In this document: positions 8,867 through 17,389 of the stretch, piece after piece | How the letters are laid out: each line of letters opens with the position of its first letter | Position numbering within the stretch: the stretch's first letter is position 1 | NCBI RefSeq assembly: GCF_004784475.1 | Contig: NZ_SRRT01000003.1 | Location: 1-64,000, forward strand | Direction of reading: 5' to 3' | Source of the DNA: Streptomyces bauhiniae | Lineage (GTDB): Bacteria; Actinomycetota; Actinomycetes; Streptomycetales; Streptomycetaceae | DNA length: 64,000 bases | Notes under the pieces: generated by a model | Database searches by the model: none | What the model was told of the DNA's origin: nothing | What the model saw: only the letters and a program-made list of their open reading frames with translations | Position numbers and translations under genes: made by a program

Positions 8867-9613
8867 ATGCCCAAGAACACCCTGAATCGTCGTCTCAGTC
8901 GCCCGCTCGAGAAGTTCTCCGCGCTGAACAAGCAGCACAAGATCGCCATCGCGGGTGTCAGCACCCTCGGTGCCGCCGCCATCGCCCTGTCCGCCATCCC
9001 CGGCGGTGCCACGACCGTGGCCGGTGGCACCCCGGCCGCCAAGCCGGTGGCCGCCGAGCAGACCACCCAGACCCGTGACCTGCACGCCACGCTCAGCAGC
9101 CCGCTGACGAGCGACAAGGTCAAGCTCGACGCCATCGAGGCCAAGCAGAAGGCCGCCTCGAAGCAGAAGGCCGCCGACGCCGCGAAGAAGGCCGCCGCCG
9201 AGCGCAAGGCCGCCGAGTCGCGCTCCGCCAAGAAGGCCGCCGACCGGTCCGCGAAGCGTCCCCAGATGGAGACGGTCGCCGCGAAGACCTACAAGAACAA
9301 CCTCGACGGCTGGATTCGCGAGTCGCTCGACATCATGCACGCCAAGGGCATCCCGGGCAGCTACCACGGCCTGCACAAGAACATCATGCGGGAGTCCTCC
9401 GGCAACCCCCGCGCCATCAACGGCTGGGACATCAACGCCATCAACGGCATCCCGTCCAAGGGTCTGCTCCAGGTGATCCCGCCCACCTTCGCCACGTACC
9501 ACGTGAAGGGCACCTCGAACGACATCTACGACCCGGTCGCCAACATCACCGCCGCCGCCAACTACGCGGCGCACCGGTACGGCTCGATCGACAACGTCAA
9601 CAGCGCGTACTGA
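8867..9613 (+). CDS. Secreted SLT-domain protein (putative lytic transglycosylase)
   Basis: A 248-residue exported protein. A basic N-terminus is followed by a hydrophobic segment (about 26-45), an Ala/Lys/Glu-rich helical linker (about 85-130) and a C-terminal lysozyme-like SLT domain (about 145-245). The catalytic Glu is in NIMRESSGNP (Glu176), and GLLQVIPPTF is the family GLMQ-type motif. It is expected to cleave peptidoglycan glycan strands during growth or germination. The ATG at 8867 lies after the structured leader. A strong bidirectional terminator follows. Confidence 0.92.
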   Translation: MPKNTLNRRLSRPLEKFSALNKQHKIAIAGVSTLGAAAIALSAIPGGATTVAGGTPAAKPVAAEQTTQTRDLHATLSSPLTSDKVKLDAIEAKQKAASKQKAADAAKKAAAERKAAESRSAKKAADRSAKRPQMETVAAKTYKNNLDGWIRESLDIMHAKGIPGSYHGLHKNIMRESSGNPRAINGWDINAINGIPSKGLLQVIPPTFATYHVKGTSNDIYDPVANITAAANYAAHRYGSIDNVNSAY

Positions 9614-9641
9614 GGTCGGCGCGGACCTCTGAGACGACGCG

Positions 9642-9674
9642 GAAGGGCGGCACCCGTACGGGGTGCCGCCCTTC
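9642..9674. terminator. Bidirectional intrinsic terminator
   Basis: A 14-bp perfect inverted repeat (9642-9655 with 9661-9674, 5-nt loop) lies between the convergent SLT gene and FHA-ABC transporter gene. It probably serves both, although neither side has a long T tract. Confidence 0.8.
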
Positions 9675-9701
9675 ACGTGACCTCTCGGAGCGCGAGCGCC
9701 G

Positions 9702-12227
9702 TTACTTGCGCATGACCTCGGGCTCGTGCCGCCGCAGGAAGCGCGAGACGAGGAAACCGCAGGCCACCCCGAGCGCGATGAGCACGACCATGTCCAGGCT
9801 CCAGGCCGCCGCCGAGTGGTTCCACAGCGGGTCGGTACTGGTCGGGTCGTCGGTGTTCGGCGCGATGTTGTTGAAGTCCAGCGTGGTGCCGGCCGCGGCC
9901 ACCGCCCAGCGGGACGGCATCAGGTACGAGAACTCGTTGACACCCGGCGTGCCGTGCAGCGTGAACAGGCAGCCGGTGAACACGACCTGGATGATCGCGA
10001 ACATCACCAGCAGCGGCATGGTCTTCTCCGCGGTGCGCACCAGCGACGAGATGACCAGGCCGAACATCATCGATGTGAAGCCCAGCGCCATGATCGGCAG
10101 GCACAGCTCGAAGAGCGTGGAGCCGCCGAGGACGAGGCCCCGCTCCGGGATCTCCCGGCTGGCGAAGCCGATCAGGCCCACCATGAGGCCCTGGAGCACC
10201 GTGACGGCGCCCAGCACGACCACCTTGGACATCAGGTAGGCCGAGCGGGACAGGCCGGTCGCGCGCTCCCTCTCGTAGATCACCCGCTCCTTGATCAGCT
10301 CGCGGACCGAGTTCGCCGCGCCCGCGAAGCAGGCGCCGACCGCGAGGATCAGCAGGACCGTCGTCGCCGTGCCGTTGGGCACGTGCAGGCCGGTTCTGGG
10401 GTTGAGCGGGTTGACCAGCAGCCCCTTCTCGTGGTCGATCAGCAGGCTGACCGCGCCGAGCACGGCCGGCAGGATCACCGTCAGGGCCAGGAAGCCCTTG
10501 TCGGAGGCGATGACCGACACGTACCGCCGGACCAGCGTGAGCAACTGGGAGCCCCAGCTCTGCGGCTTGGGCGGCTTGACCGCCTGCGGCGGGGGCGCGG
10601 TGACGGACTGGGCCGCGACGGCGTCGAGGTCGGCGGCGTACATCTGGTAGTGCTGCGAGCCCTTCCAGCGGCCCGCCCAGTCGTAGTCGCGGTAGTTCTC
10701 GAAGGCGGAGAAGACGTCGGCCCAGGTGTCGTAGCCGAAGAAGTTCAGCGCCTCCTCCGGCGGGCCGAAGTAGGCCACCGCGCCGCCCGGCGCCATCACC
10801 AGCAGCTTGTCGCACAGCGCCAGCTCGGCGACGGAGTGGGTGACGACCAGGACGGTACGGCCGTCGTCGGCGAGACCGCGCAGCAACTGCATGACATCGC
10901 GGTCCATGCCCGGGTCGAGGCCCGAGGTCGGCTCGTCCAGGAAGATCAGCGAGGGCTTGGTCAGCAGCTCCAGGGCGACCGAGACGCGCTTGCGCTGGCC
11001 GCCCGAGAGGGAGGTGACCTTCTTGTCCTTGTGGATGTCGAGCTTCAGCTCGCGCAGCACCTCGTCGATCCGGGCGTCGCGCTCGGCGGGCGTGGTGTCG
11101 GCGGGGAAGCGCAGCTTGGCCGCGTACTTCAGCGCCTTCCGGACGCTCAGCTCCTTGTGCAGGATGTCGTCCTGCGGGACCAGGCCGATGCGCTGGCGCA
11201 GCTCGGCGAACTGCTTGTACAGGTTCCGGTTGTCGTAGAGCACCTCGCCCTCGTTGGCGGGGCGGTAGCCGGTGAGCGCCTTGAGCAGGGTGGACTTGCC
11301 GGAGCCGGACGGGCCGATGACCGCGATCAGGGACTTCTCGGGGGCGCCGAAGGAGACGTCCCGCAGGATCTGCTTGCCGCCGTCGACCGTGACGGTGAGG
11401 TGGCGGGCGGAGAAGGACACCTCGCCGGTGTCGACGAACTCCTCCAGCCGGTCGCCGACGATGCGGAAGGCGGAGTGGCCGACACCGACGATGTCATCGG
11501 GGCCGAGGACCGCGGTGCCGCCCTTGGCGATGGGCTGGCCGTTGACGTACGTGCCGTTGTGCGAGCCGAGGTCCCGGATCTCGAAGCGGCCCTCGGGGGT
11601 CGTCTGGAACTCGGCGTGGTGCCGGGAGACCTGGAGGTCGGAGACGACGAGGTCGTTGTCCAGCGAACGGCCGATGCGCATCACGTGGCCGAGGGCGAAC
11701 TGGTGGAACGTGGTCGGGCTGCGGTCCCCGTGGGCCTGCTGGTCCGGCGCGGCGGGGGTGCCGCCCTGCTGGTGCGGGAAGGCCGGGGCCTGCTGCGGGC
11801 CGCTGTGCCACTCGGCGCCCTGCTGGTGCGCGGGCTGCTGCGGCTGCGCGGCCTGCGGTACGGCCTGCGTCTGCTGGGCCCAGGTGGCGGACTGCGCGGC
11901 GTACGGCGCGGCCTGGTGCGCGTCGGCCGAGGTCAGGTTCAGCCGCGGCCCGTCGGTCGCGTTGCCCAGGTGTACGGCCGTGCCGGCGCCCAGTTCCGTC
12001 CGGCCGACGCGGTGGCCCTGCACGAACGTGCCGTTGGTGCTGCCGTGGTCCTCGATGACCCAGGTGTGCCCGTCGAAACGGACCGTGGCGTGGCGCCACG
12101 ACACCCTGGCGTCGTCGAAGACGATGTCGCCCTGCGGATCACGTCCGAGGGCATAGGACCGGGACGGCTCCAGCGTCCAGGTCCGTCCGTTTGTTTCCAG
12201 TACGAGTTCCGGCACTCCATGCCCCAC
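9702..12227 (-). CDS. FHA-domain ABC exporter (Rv1747-like)
   Basis: An 841-residue single-chain half-transporter. Two forkhead-associated domains (about 20-95 with RVSWRHA and GSTNGTF; about 170-265 with QVSRHHAEF and GSHNGTY) are separated by a Gln/Ala/Pro-rich linker (100-160). An ABC ATPase follows (Walker A GPSGSGKS near 303, signature LSGGQRKR near 408, FLDEPTSGLDP), then an ABC2-type membrane domain of about six helices (about 560-835). The arrangement matches mycobacterial Rv1747, an exporter controlled by Ser/Thr kinase phosphorylation through its FHA domains, so kinase control is likely here too. The GTG at 12227 was chosen; a GTG at 12215 is an alternative. Confidence 0.93.
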   Translation of the reverse strand: MGHGVPELVLETNGRTWTLEPSRSYALGRDPQGDIVFDDARVSWRHATVRFDGHTWVIEDHGSTNGTFVQGHRVGRTELGAGTAVHLGNATDGPRLNLTSADAHQAAPYAAQSATWAQQTQAVPQAAQPQQPAHQQGAEWHSGPQQAPAFPHQQGGTPAAPDQQAHGDRSPTTFHQFALGHVMRIGRSLDNDLVVSDLQVSRHHAEFQTTPEGRFEIRDLGSHNGTYVNGQPIAKGGTAVLGPDDIVGVGHSAFRIVGDRLEEFVDTGEVSFSARHLTVTVDGGKQILRDVSFGAPEKSLIAVIGPSGSGKSTLLKALTGYRPANEGEVLYDNRNLYKQFAELRQRIGLVPQDDILHKELSVRKALKYAAKLRFPADTTPAERDARIDEVLRELKLDIHKDKKVTSLSGGQRKRVSVALELLTKPSLIFLDEPTSGLDPGMDRDVMQLLRGLADDGRTVLVVTHSVAELALCDKLLVMAPGGAVAYFGPPEEALNFFGYDTWADVFSAFENYRDYDWAGRWKGSQHYQMYAADLDAVAAQSVTAPPPQAVKPPKPQSWGSQLLTLVRRYVSVIASDKGFLALTVILPAVLGAVSLLIDHEKGLLVNPLNPRTGLHVPNGTATTVLLILAVGACFAGAANSVRELIKERVIYERERATGLSRSAYLMSKVVVLGAVTVLQGLMVGLIGFASREIPERGLVLGGSTLFELCLPIMALGFTSMMFGLVISSLVRTAEKTMPLLVMFAIIQVVFTGCLFTLHGTPGVNEFSYLMPSRWAVAAAGTTLDFNNIAPNTDDPTSTDPLWNHSAAAWSLDMVVLIALGVACGFLVSRFLRRHEPEVMRK

Positions 12228-12464
12228 TGAGTTGTCCCCCGAATTGCCCCCGACACGGGGAGTCTAGGGATGTCGAACATCGTGGGGAACTATTCCAGGC
12301 GGGACCGCCCAACTGTTAGCCGGGCGGGCGGGGGAACGGGAGTTGAGGGGCGGATACCGGTGCGGAGGGGGCTATTTGACCGCGAGCGGGACGGGGGCGG
12401 GCGCTGTCCGGGTGGCGGACCTGTCGGGCGGTGGGCCGCGGGTGCCGGATACGGTGGTGGGACC

Positions 12465-13688
12465 ATGAGCGCTTCGCAGATCGTCGCTTCGCGGACCGGT
12501 GAGGTCCCCACTCTTCTCGTCAAGGTCTTCGGGAAGGACCGGCCCGGCATCACGGCCGGGCTGTTCGACACCCTGGCCGCCTTCCAGGTCGACGTGGTCG
12601 ACATCGAGCAGGTCGTGACGCGGGGCCGACTGGTGCTGTGCGCGCTGGTCACACAGCCCGCGGAGGGGCTGGAGGGCGACCTCCGGTCGACCGTGCACAG
12701 TTGGGCCGAGTCGATGAAGATGCAGGCCGAGATCATCTCGGGGCACGGCGACAACCGCCCGCGCGGTGTCGGCCGCTCCCTGGTGACGGTGCTCGGACAT
12801 CCCCTGACCGCCGAGTCGACGGCGGCCATCGCGGCACGGATCGCCGGGGCCGGCGGCAACATCGACCGTATCTTCCGGCTCGCCAAGTACCCCGTGACGG
12901 CCGTGGAGTTCGCGGTGTCCGGCGTGGCGACGGAACCCCTGCGCACCGCGCTGGCCGCGAGCGCCTCGGCATTCGGTGTCGACATCGCCGTGGTCTCGGC
13001 GGGCCTGCACCGGCGGGCGCAGCGGCTCGTGGTGATGGACGTGGACTCGACCCTGATCCAGGACGAGGTCATCGAGCTGTTCGCCGCGCACGCCGGCTGC
13101 GAGGCGGAGGTCGCCGCGGTGACCGAGGCGGCGATGCGCGGGGAGCTGGACTTCGAGCAGTCGCTGCACGCGCGGGTGGCCCTGCTGAAGGGGCTGGACG
13201 CGTCGGTGGTGGACAAGGTCCGCGAGGAGGTCCGGCTGACGCCGGGCGCGCGGACGCTGATCCGCACCCTGAAGCGGCTCGGCTACCAGGTCGGGGTGGT
13301 GTCCGGTGGCTTCACGCAGGTCACGGACGCGCTCCAGGACCGGCTGGGGCTGGACTTCGCGCACGCCAACACGCTGGAGATCGCCGACGGGAAGCTGACC
13401 GGCCGGGTCACCGGTGAGGTCGTGGACCGGGCGGGCAAGGCGCGGCTGCTGCGCCGGTTCGCCGCGGAGGCGGGGGTGCCGCTGTCGCAGACGGTGGCGA
13501 TCGGTGACGGCGCCAATGACCTGGACATGCTGAACGCGGCCGGGCTGGGCGTGGCCTTCAACGCCAAGCCGGTGGTCCGGGAGGCCGCGCACACGGCGGT
13601 GAACTTCCCCTTCCTGGACACCGTGCTCTATCTGCTGGGGGTCAGCCGGGAAGAGGTCGAGGCGGCGCAGACGCACGACGAGGACTGA
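12465..13688 (+). CDS. serB: Phosphoserine phosphatase SerB
   Basis: A 407-residue cytoplasmic enzyme that makes L-serine from phosphoserine in the last step of serine synthesis. Two N-terminal ACT-like domains (about 12-90 and 100-180) precede the HAD phosphatase domain with nucleophile motif DVDSTLIQDE (Asp192, Asp194), the SGGF loop and GDGANDLDML. This long ACT-bearing form is typical of actinobacteria, and the ACT domains suggest serine feedback. The ATG at 12465 is supported by the start of ACT similarity. It is divergent from the FHA-ABC gene and ends at a strong terminator. Confidence 0.96.
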   Translation: MSASQIVASRTGEVPTLLVKVFGKDRPGITAGLFDTLAAFQVDVVDIEQVVTRGRLVLCALVTQPAEGLEGDLRSTVHSWAESMKMQAEIISGHGDNRPRGVGRSLVTVLGHPLTAESTAAIAARIAGAGGNIDRIFRLAKYPVTAVEFAVSGVATEPLRTALAASASAFGVDIAVVSAGLHRRAQRLVVMDVDSTLIQDEVIELFAAHAGCEAEVAAVTEAAMRGELDFEQSLHARVALLKGLDASVVDKVREEVRLTPGARTLIRTLKRLGYQVGVVSGGFTQVTDALQDRLGLDFAHANTLEIADGKLTGRVTGEVVDRAGKARLLRRFAAEAGVPLSQTVAIGDGANDLDMLNAAGLGVAFNAKPVVREAAHTAVNFPFLDTVLYLLGVSREEVEAAQTHDED

Positions 13689-13700
13689 GCGGACGCGACG

Positions 13701-13726
13701 AAGGGCCCGGAACCTTCCGGGCCCTT
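13701..13726. terminator. Bidirectional intrinsic terminator between serB and the SixA-type gene
   Basis: A perfect 12-bp inverted repeat (13701-13712 with 13715-13726) with a 2-nt spacer lies 12 nt after serB and 17 nt beyond the end of the convergent phosphatase gene. Confidence 0.85.
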
Positions 13727-13743
13727 CCGCATGTCCGGGCAGG

Positions 13744-14262
13744 TCACTCCGAGGGCGCCCAGTACTCCACCAGCGTCGCCTTGCCCGGCTCCAGGTCCTT
13801 CCAGTCGCCGTCGAAGGTGAGCACGGCGAAGGCGGAGGTGGGGAAGCCGCGCCGGTTCATCCGCTCGCGGGCGTCGCCCTCGGCGGTCCCGGCGAGGATC
13901 TCGACCAGGTGGTGCACGCCGGGGTTGTGGCCGATGAGGATCGCGTCGCGCACGTCGTCCGGCGTCTCGTTCAGCACGGCGATCAGCTCGCCGGGCGAGG
14001 CGTTGTAGACCCGGTCCTCATAGACCGTTTTCGGCCGGTGATCCAGCTCGGACACGGCGAGTTTCCATGTCTCGCGGGTGCGTACCGCGGTGGAGCAGAC
14101 GGCCAGGCCGAAGGGGATTCCGGTGTCGGCGAGCCTGCTGCCGGCGACGGGGGCGTCCGTGCGGCCCCGGTCGGCGAGGGGGCGCTCATGGTCGGAAACC
14201 TGGGGCCAGTCGGCTTTCGCATGGCGGAAGAGGACGATCCTGCGGGGTTCAGCGACGCTCAT
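13744..14262 (-). CDS. SixA-type histidine phosphatase family protein
   Basis: A 172-residue member of the histidine phosphatase (phosphoglycerate mutase-like) superfamily. The catalytic LFRHAKA motif near the N-terminus (RH at about 12-13) and the second catalytic His in LIGHNPGVH (about 114) are intact. In enterobacteria SixA dephosphorylates phosphohistidine of signalling phosphotransfer proteins; the substrate here is unknown. ATG at 14262. Confidence 0.9.
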   Translation of the reverse strand: MSVAEPRRIVLFRHAKADWPQVSDHERPLADRGRTDAPVAGSRLADTGIPFGLAVCSTAVRTRETWKLAVSELDHRPKTVYEDRVYNASPGELIAVLNETPDDVRDAILIGHNPGVHHLVEILAGTAEGDARERMNRRGFPTSAFAVLTFDGDWKDLEPGKATLVEYWAPSE

Positions 14263-14340
14263 GTCCCCCAGCTTCGCATGAAACAGGCCACCTGGCGCAG
14301 GGAGTTGACATGCGGATTCACCGGTGCGAGGGGTCTGGGT

Positions 14341-14532
14341 TCAGTGCGCGACGAGCTGCCGGGCGCGCTCCAGTATCTGCGCGAGCGCGGGGTCGCCGCT
14401 CGCCGCGTGCGCGTCGGAGGGGTTCATGATGAGCAGCAGCAGCGCGACGAAGGCCAGTATCGGCAGCGCCAGCGCCCACCAGGGCAGCCGGGCACCGGCG
14501 GGGTGGGGCCGGGTGTGGGCGGGTACCGGCAT
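14341..14532 (-). CDS. Small single-pass membrane protein, hypothetical
   Basis: A 63-residue protein with one strong transmembrane helix (about residues 18-37) followed by a short polar tail (SGDPALAQILERARQLVAH). The ATG at 14532 has a well-placed GGAGG. I recognise no family function. It lies 78 nt upstream of the SixA-type gene on the same strand and could share its transcript. Confidence 0.7.
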   Translation of the reverse strand: MPVPAHTRPHPAGARLPWWALALPILAFVALLLLIMNPSDAHAASGDPALAQILERARQLVAH

Positions 14533-14680
14533 GATCGCCTCCGTGGCTCGTCGGGCCGTACGGGAAGCTCTCTCCCGTACCCCTCGAAGCTACGCGGTCA
14601 CCGGCCGTCAACCCATCCGGGCTTCCACCCACTTGACCCTGATCCCCGCCCCCTAGGGGACGGGGGGACAGCCCCCGTGA

Positions 14681-14803
14681 TCAGGAGGGGGCGAGCAGCA
14701 TCGCGACGATGCCGATGACGATGAAGATGGCGAAGAACGAGCCGAAGACGATCAGCATCTTCTTCTGGCCGTTCTTGGGGTTCGGGTCGAGCACAGGCTG
14801 CAT
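14681..14803 (-). CDS. SGM_5486-type transporter-associated small protein
   Basis: A 40-residue peptide starting MQPVLDPNPKNGQKK, followed by a single hydrophobic helix (about residues 16-38) and ending LLAPS. It corresponds to the small streptomycete family known as SGM_5486 transporter-associated proteins, usually encoded just downstream of an MFS gene of this kind, as here (48 nt after the MFS stop codon). A role in stabilising or tuning the transporter is an inference from that constant neighbourhood. Confidence 0.85.
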   Translation of the reverse strand: MQPVLDPNPKNGQKKMLIVFGSFFAIFIVIGIVAMLLAPS

Positions 14804-14851
14804 GCGGCCAGTGTCCCACCCTCCCCCGCGCCGGAGCCCGCCACCCCCGCC

Positions 14852-16114
14852 TCAGCGGGCCTCGTCCTCCACGATCCGGTCGCGCCCGGCGAGGAACCCG
14901 ACCGCCATCTGCGGCAGCATCAGCGCGGCCATGAGCGCGATCGGCACGCCCCAGCCCCCGCTGCGCTGGTAGAGCACGCCGACCAGCAGCGGGCCGGGGA
15001 TGGAGAGCAGGTACCCGGTGCTCTGGGCGAACGCGGAGAGCTGGGCCACGCCCGGACCGGTGCGGGCCCGCATGCCGACCATGGTGAGCGCGAGCGGGAA
15101 GGCGCAGTTGGCGATGCCCAGCAGCACCGCCCAGGCCCAGGCACCGGCGGCGGGCGCCAGGTACAGCCCGGCGTACCCGGCGAGGCCGCAGGCGCCGAGG
15201 ACCAGCACGATGGGCCCCTGGTGGGGCAGTCGGCTCGCCACGCGCGGGATGACGAAGGCCAGCGGGACGCCCATCACCATGGTGACCGCGAGCAGCACGC
15301 CCGCCGTACCGGCCGGGACCCCGGCGTCGCGGAAGATCTGCGGCATCCAGCCCATGGTGATGTACGCGGCGGTGGCCTGGAGGCCGAAGAAGACGGCGAG
15401 CGCCCAGGCGGTGCGGCTGCGGGCGATGCGCAGCCGGGGGCCCGCCTCCGCGCCCGGCACCGGCACCGGCGCGGGCACCCGCTCGCGGACCAGCGGCAGC
15501 CAGGGCAGTACGGCGATGCCCGCGAGGACCGCCCAGACGGCGAGCCCGGACTGCCAGTGCCCGCCGAGGGCGCCGGTCAGCGGCACGGTGACGGCGGCGG
15601 CGACGGCGGTGCCGAGGGCCAGCGCCATCGAGTACAGGCCGGTCATGGTGCCCACGCGGTCCGGGAACCAGCGTTTGACGATGACCGGCATCAGCACGTT
15701 GCTGACCGCGATGCCCATGAGGGCGAGGGCGCTGGCGGCCAGGAATCCGGCGGTTCCGCCGATGTAGGGGCGGATCAGCAGGCCGGCGGTGATGGCGGTC
15801 ATGCCCGCGCAGACCACCGCGCCGGGGCCGAAGCGGCGGGCGAGGCGGGGTGCGGTGGCGCCGAAGACCGCGAAACAGAGCGGGGGCACGGAGGTGAGCA
15901 GTCCGGCGACGCCGCCGCTCATGCCGAGCCCGTCGCGGACCTCCTCCAGCAGGGCGCCCAGGCTGGTGATGGCCGGGCGGAGGTTGAGCGCGGCCAGCAC
16001 GATACCGACGATCACCAGGCGCACGGCCCAGGCGGGCGGGGCGGCGGGGGTCGTCAGGGGGGTGCTTGTCTCGGGGACGGCGGGCTTCCGCACGGTCCGG
16101 GTCTCCTCAGCCAT
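14852..16114 (-). CDS. MFS transporter (CynX/NimT family)
   Basis: A roughly 420-residue major facilitator with about 12 membrane helices. It begins after a short cytoplasmic tail with the family-typical LNLRPAITSLGALLEEVRDG segment, which is characteristic of the CynX/NimT (cyanate/2-nitroimidazole) transporter group. The substrate is unknown. Three in-frame ATGs (16126, 16123, 16114) lie close together with no strong ribosome site, so the exact start is uncertain; 16114 is used. It is divergent from a GntR-family regulator, which probably controls it, and is followed by the SGM_5486 peptide. Confidence 0.9.
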   Translation of the reverse strand: MAEETRTVRKPAVPETSTPLTTPAAPPAWAVRLVIVGIVLAALNLRPAITSLGALLEEVRDGLGMSGGVAGLLTSVPPLCFAVFGATAPRLARRFGPGAVVCAGMTAITAGLLIRPYIGGTAGFLAASALALMGIAVSNVLMPVIVKRWFPDRVGTMTGLYSMALALGTAVAAAVTVPLTGALGGHWQSGLAVWAVLAGIAVLPWLPLVRERVPAPVPVPGAEAGPRLRIARSRTAWALAVFFGLQATAAYITMGWMPQIFRDAGVPAGTAGVLLAVTMVMGVPLAFVIPRVASRLPHQGPIVLVLGACGLAGYAGLYLAPAAGAWAWAVLLGIANCAFPLALTMVGMRARTGPGVAQLSAFAQSTGYLLSIPGPLLVGVLYQRSGGWGVPIALMAALMLPQMAVGFLAGRDRIVEDEAR

Positions 16115-16129
16115 GAGACCCATCATAGA

Positions 16130-16142
16130 ATCATGGGATGAT
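16130..16142. promoter_or_regulatory. Palindrome between MFS and GntR genes (candidate operator)
   Basis: ATCAT-GGG-ATGAT forms a perfect 5-bp inverted repeat with a 3-nt centre in the divergent intergenic region. Its place right at the MFS start suits repression by the adjacent GntR protein. The match to the usual FadR-type half-sites is not exact, so this is only a candidate. Confidence 0.4.
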
Positions 16143-16229
16143 TGGTTGTCCATTCCGGAGCCGGCTCCTCAGGGGGCGCCCCGGTCCGGTCCGTTGGTAC
16201 GGGCCGGAACTCACGTGCCAAGGTGAGTC

Positions 16230-16922
16230 ATGCCTCTGAGCCACCCGCGCCGTTCGGCGCTGTCCGAGCAGGTCATCGCGGAGCTGCGCGCCCAGATCAC
16301 GTCCGGCGAGTGGCCGGTCGGCTCCCGCATCCCCACCGAGCCGGAGCTGGTCGAGCAGCTCGGCGTGGCCCGCAACACCGTCCGCGAGGCGGTACGGGCG
16401 CTCGCGCACAACGGCCTGCTCGACATCCGCCAGGGCTCCGGCACCTATGTGGTCGCCACGAGTGAGCTGGCCGGGGTGATGCACCGCAGGTTCGCCGACG
16501 CCGATCCCCGGCACATCGCGGAGCTGCGGTCCACGCTGGAGTCGTCGGCGGCGAGGCTGGCGGCGGAGCGGCGTACCGAGAAGGACCTCAAGCAACTGGA
16601 CGCGCTGCTGACCCGGCGCGAGGAGGCGTGGGAGGCCGGGGAGGCGGAGGCGTTCGTGACGGCCGACGCCACCTTCCACCTGGCCGTGGTGTCCGCCTCG
16701 CACAACGACGTGATGACGGCGATGTACGCGGACCTCGGCGAGGTGCTGCGGGAGTGGCTGCGCGCGGACGTGGGCGCCGAGCTGGAGCCGCGGGCGTACA
16801 TGGACCACACCCGGCTGGTGGACGCGATCCGCACCGGCGACGCGCGGGCGGCGGCCACGGAGGCGGCGAGCTACCCCTTCCAGTGCCGGCCGGAGCGGTT
16901 CAGCCCGCCTTCTGGTGACTGA
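16230..16922 (+). CDS. GntR-family transcriptional regulator, FadR/FCD type
   Basis: A 230-residue regulator. The N-terminal winged helix (about 8-75) has the GntR signature PTEPELVEQLGVARNTVREA and the wing DIRQGSGTYV. The C-terminal all-helical FCD domain (about 90-215) contains the acidic/His positions (D..FH and H..L) that bind metal and small carboxylate effectors in this family. It is divergent from the MFS transporter gene and likely regulates it. Its last 23 nt overlap the 3' end of the convergent secreted-protein gene. Confidence 0.92.
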   Translation: MPLSHPRRSALSEQVIAELRAQITSGEWPVGSRIPTEPELVEQLGVARNTVREAVRALAHNGLLDIRQGSGTYVVATSELAGVMHRRFADADPRHIAELRSTLESSAARLAAERRTEKDLKQLDALLTRREEAWEAGEAEAFVTADATFHLAVVSASHNDVMTAMYADLGEVLREWLRADVGAELEPRAYMDHTRLVDAIRTGDARAAATEAASYPFQCRPERFSPPSGD

Positions 16923-17241
16923 TCCACACCACCCGGATCTCCTTCCAGCACCGCCCGGTCAGCTTCACGGTCAGCGCGGGCCCCGCCGCCACCGGCGCGC
17001 TGTCGGTGTCGATGTCCCACCACCGCGCGCACTCGACGTGCAGCCGCACCCGGTCCACGTGCACATACGGGTTGTGGCAGTACGCCACCACCTCGGACCC
17101 GTCCACCTTGGTACGACAGGACGCCCCGAACAGATCGGGCGCGTGCGGCTTGCCGTCCCCGGCGCGCGCGATGCCGCCGGGCATGGCGAGAACGAGCACC
17201 GCCGCCGCGGTCACCGGGGTCAGGCTGCGGGGAAGACGCAC
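16900..17241 (-). CDS. Small secreted protein of unknown function
   Basis: A 113-residue protein with an apparent Sec signal peptide (basic MRLPRS, hydrophobic core, predicted cleavage near ARA at about residue 26). The mature part has four cysteines (in ASCRTK, AYCHNP, VECARW, GRCWKE), which could form two disulfides. No family recognised. The GTG at 17241 is preceded by AGGAGG. The 3' end overlaps the convergent GntR gene. Confidence 0.8.
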   Translation of the reverse strand: MRLPRSLTPVTAAAVLVLAMPGGIARAGDGKPHAPDLFGASCRTKVDGSEVVAYCHNPYVHVDRVRLHVECARWWDIDTDSAPVAAGPALTVKLTGRCWKEIRVVWISHQKAG

Positions 17242-17335
17242 GTAGAGGGACCTCCTCGGCCATGGCTGCGGAGGGGACGCGTACTACGAGGATGCGCCGC
17301 GTGAGCCGGGTCGGCCCGGCCGGAGATCCGTACGG

Positions 17336-17373
17336 GTGAGGCCCGCACCCCGTTGAAGGGGTGCGGGCCTCAC
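17336..17373 (-). terminator. Intrinsic terminator after fabI
   Basis: A perfect 16-bp inverted repeat (17336-17351 with 17358-17373) with a 6-nt loop, beginning 17 nt beyond the fabI stop codon on the minus strand. No long T run follows, as is common for Streptomyces. Confidence 0.9.
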
Positions 17374-17389
17374 GCGCGTGCGGGAGCTG

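Noticed and set aside
9726..12230. An 834-codon plus-strand frame opposite the FHA-ABC gene
   Set aside because: Low-complexity Arg/Gly/Glu/Asp translation with no motifs; the minus-strand gene has clear FHA and ABC domains.
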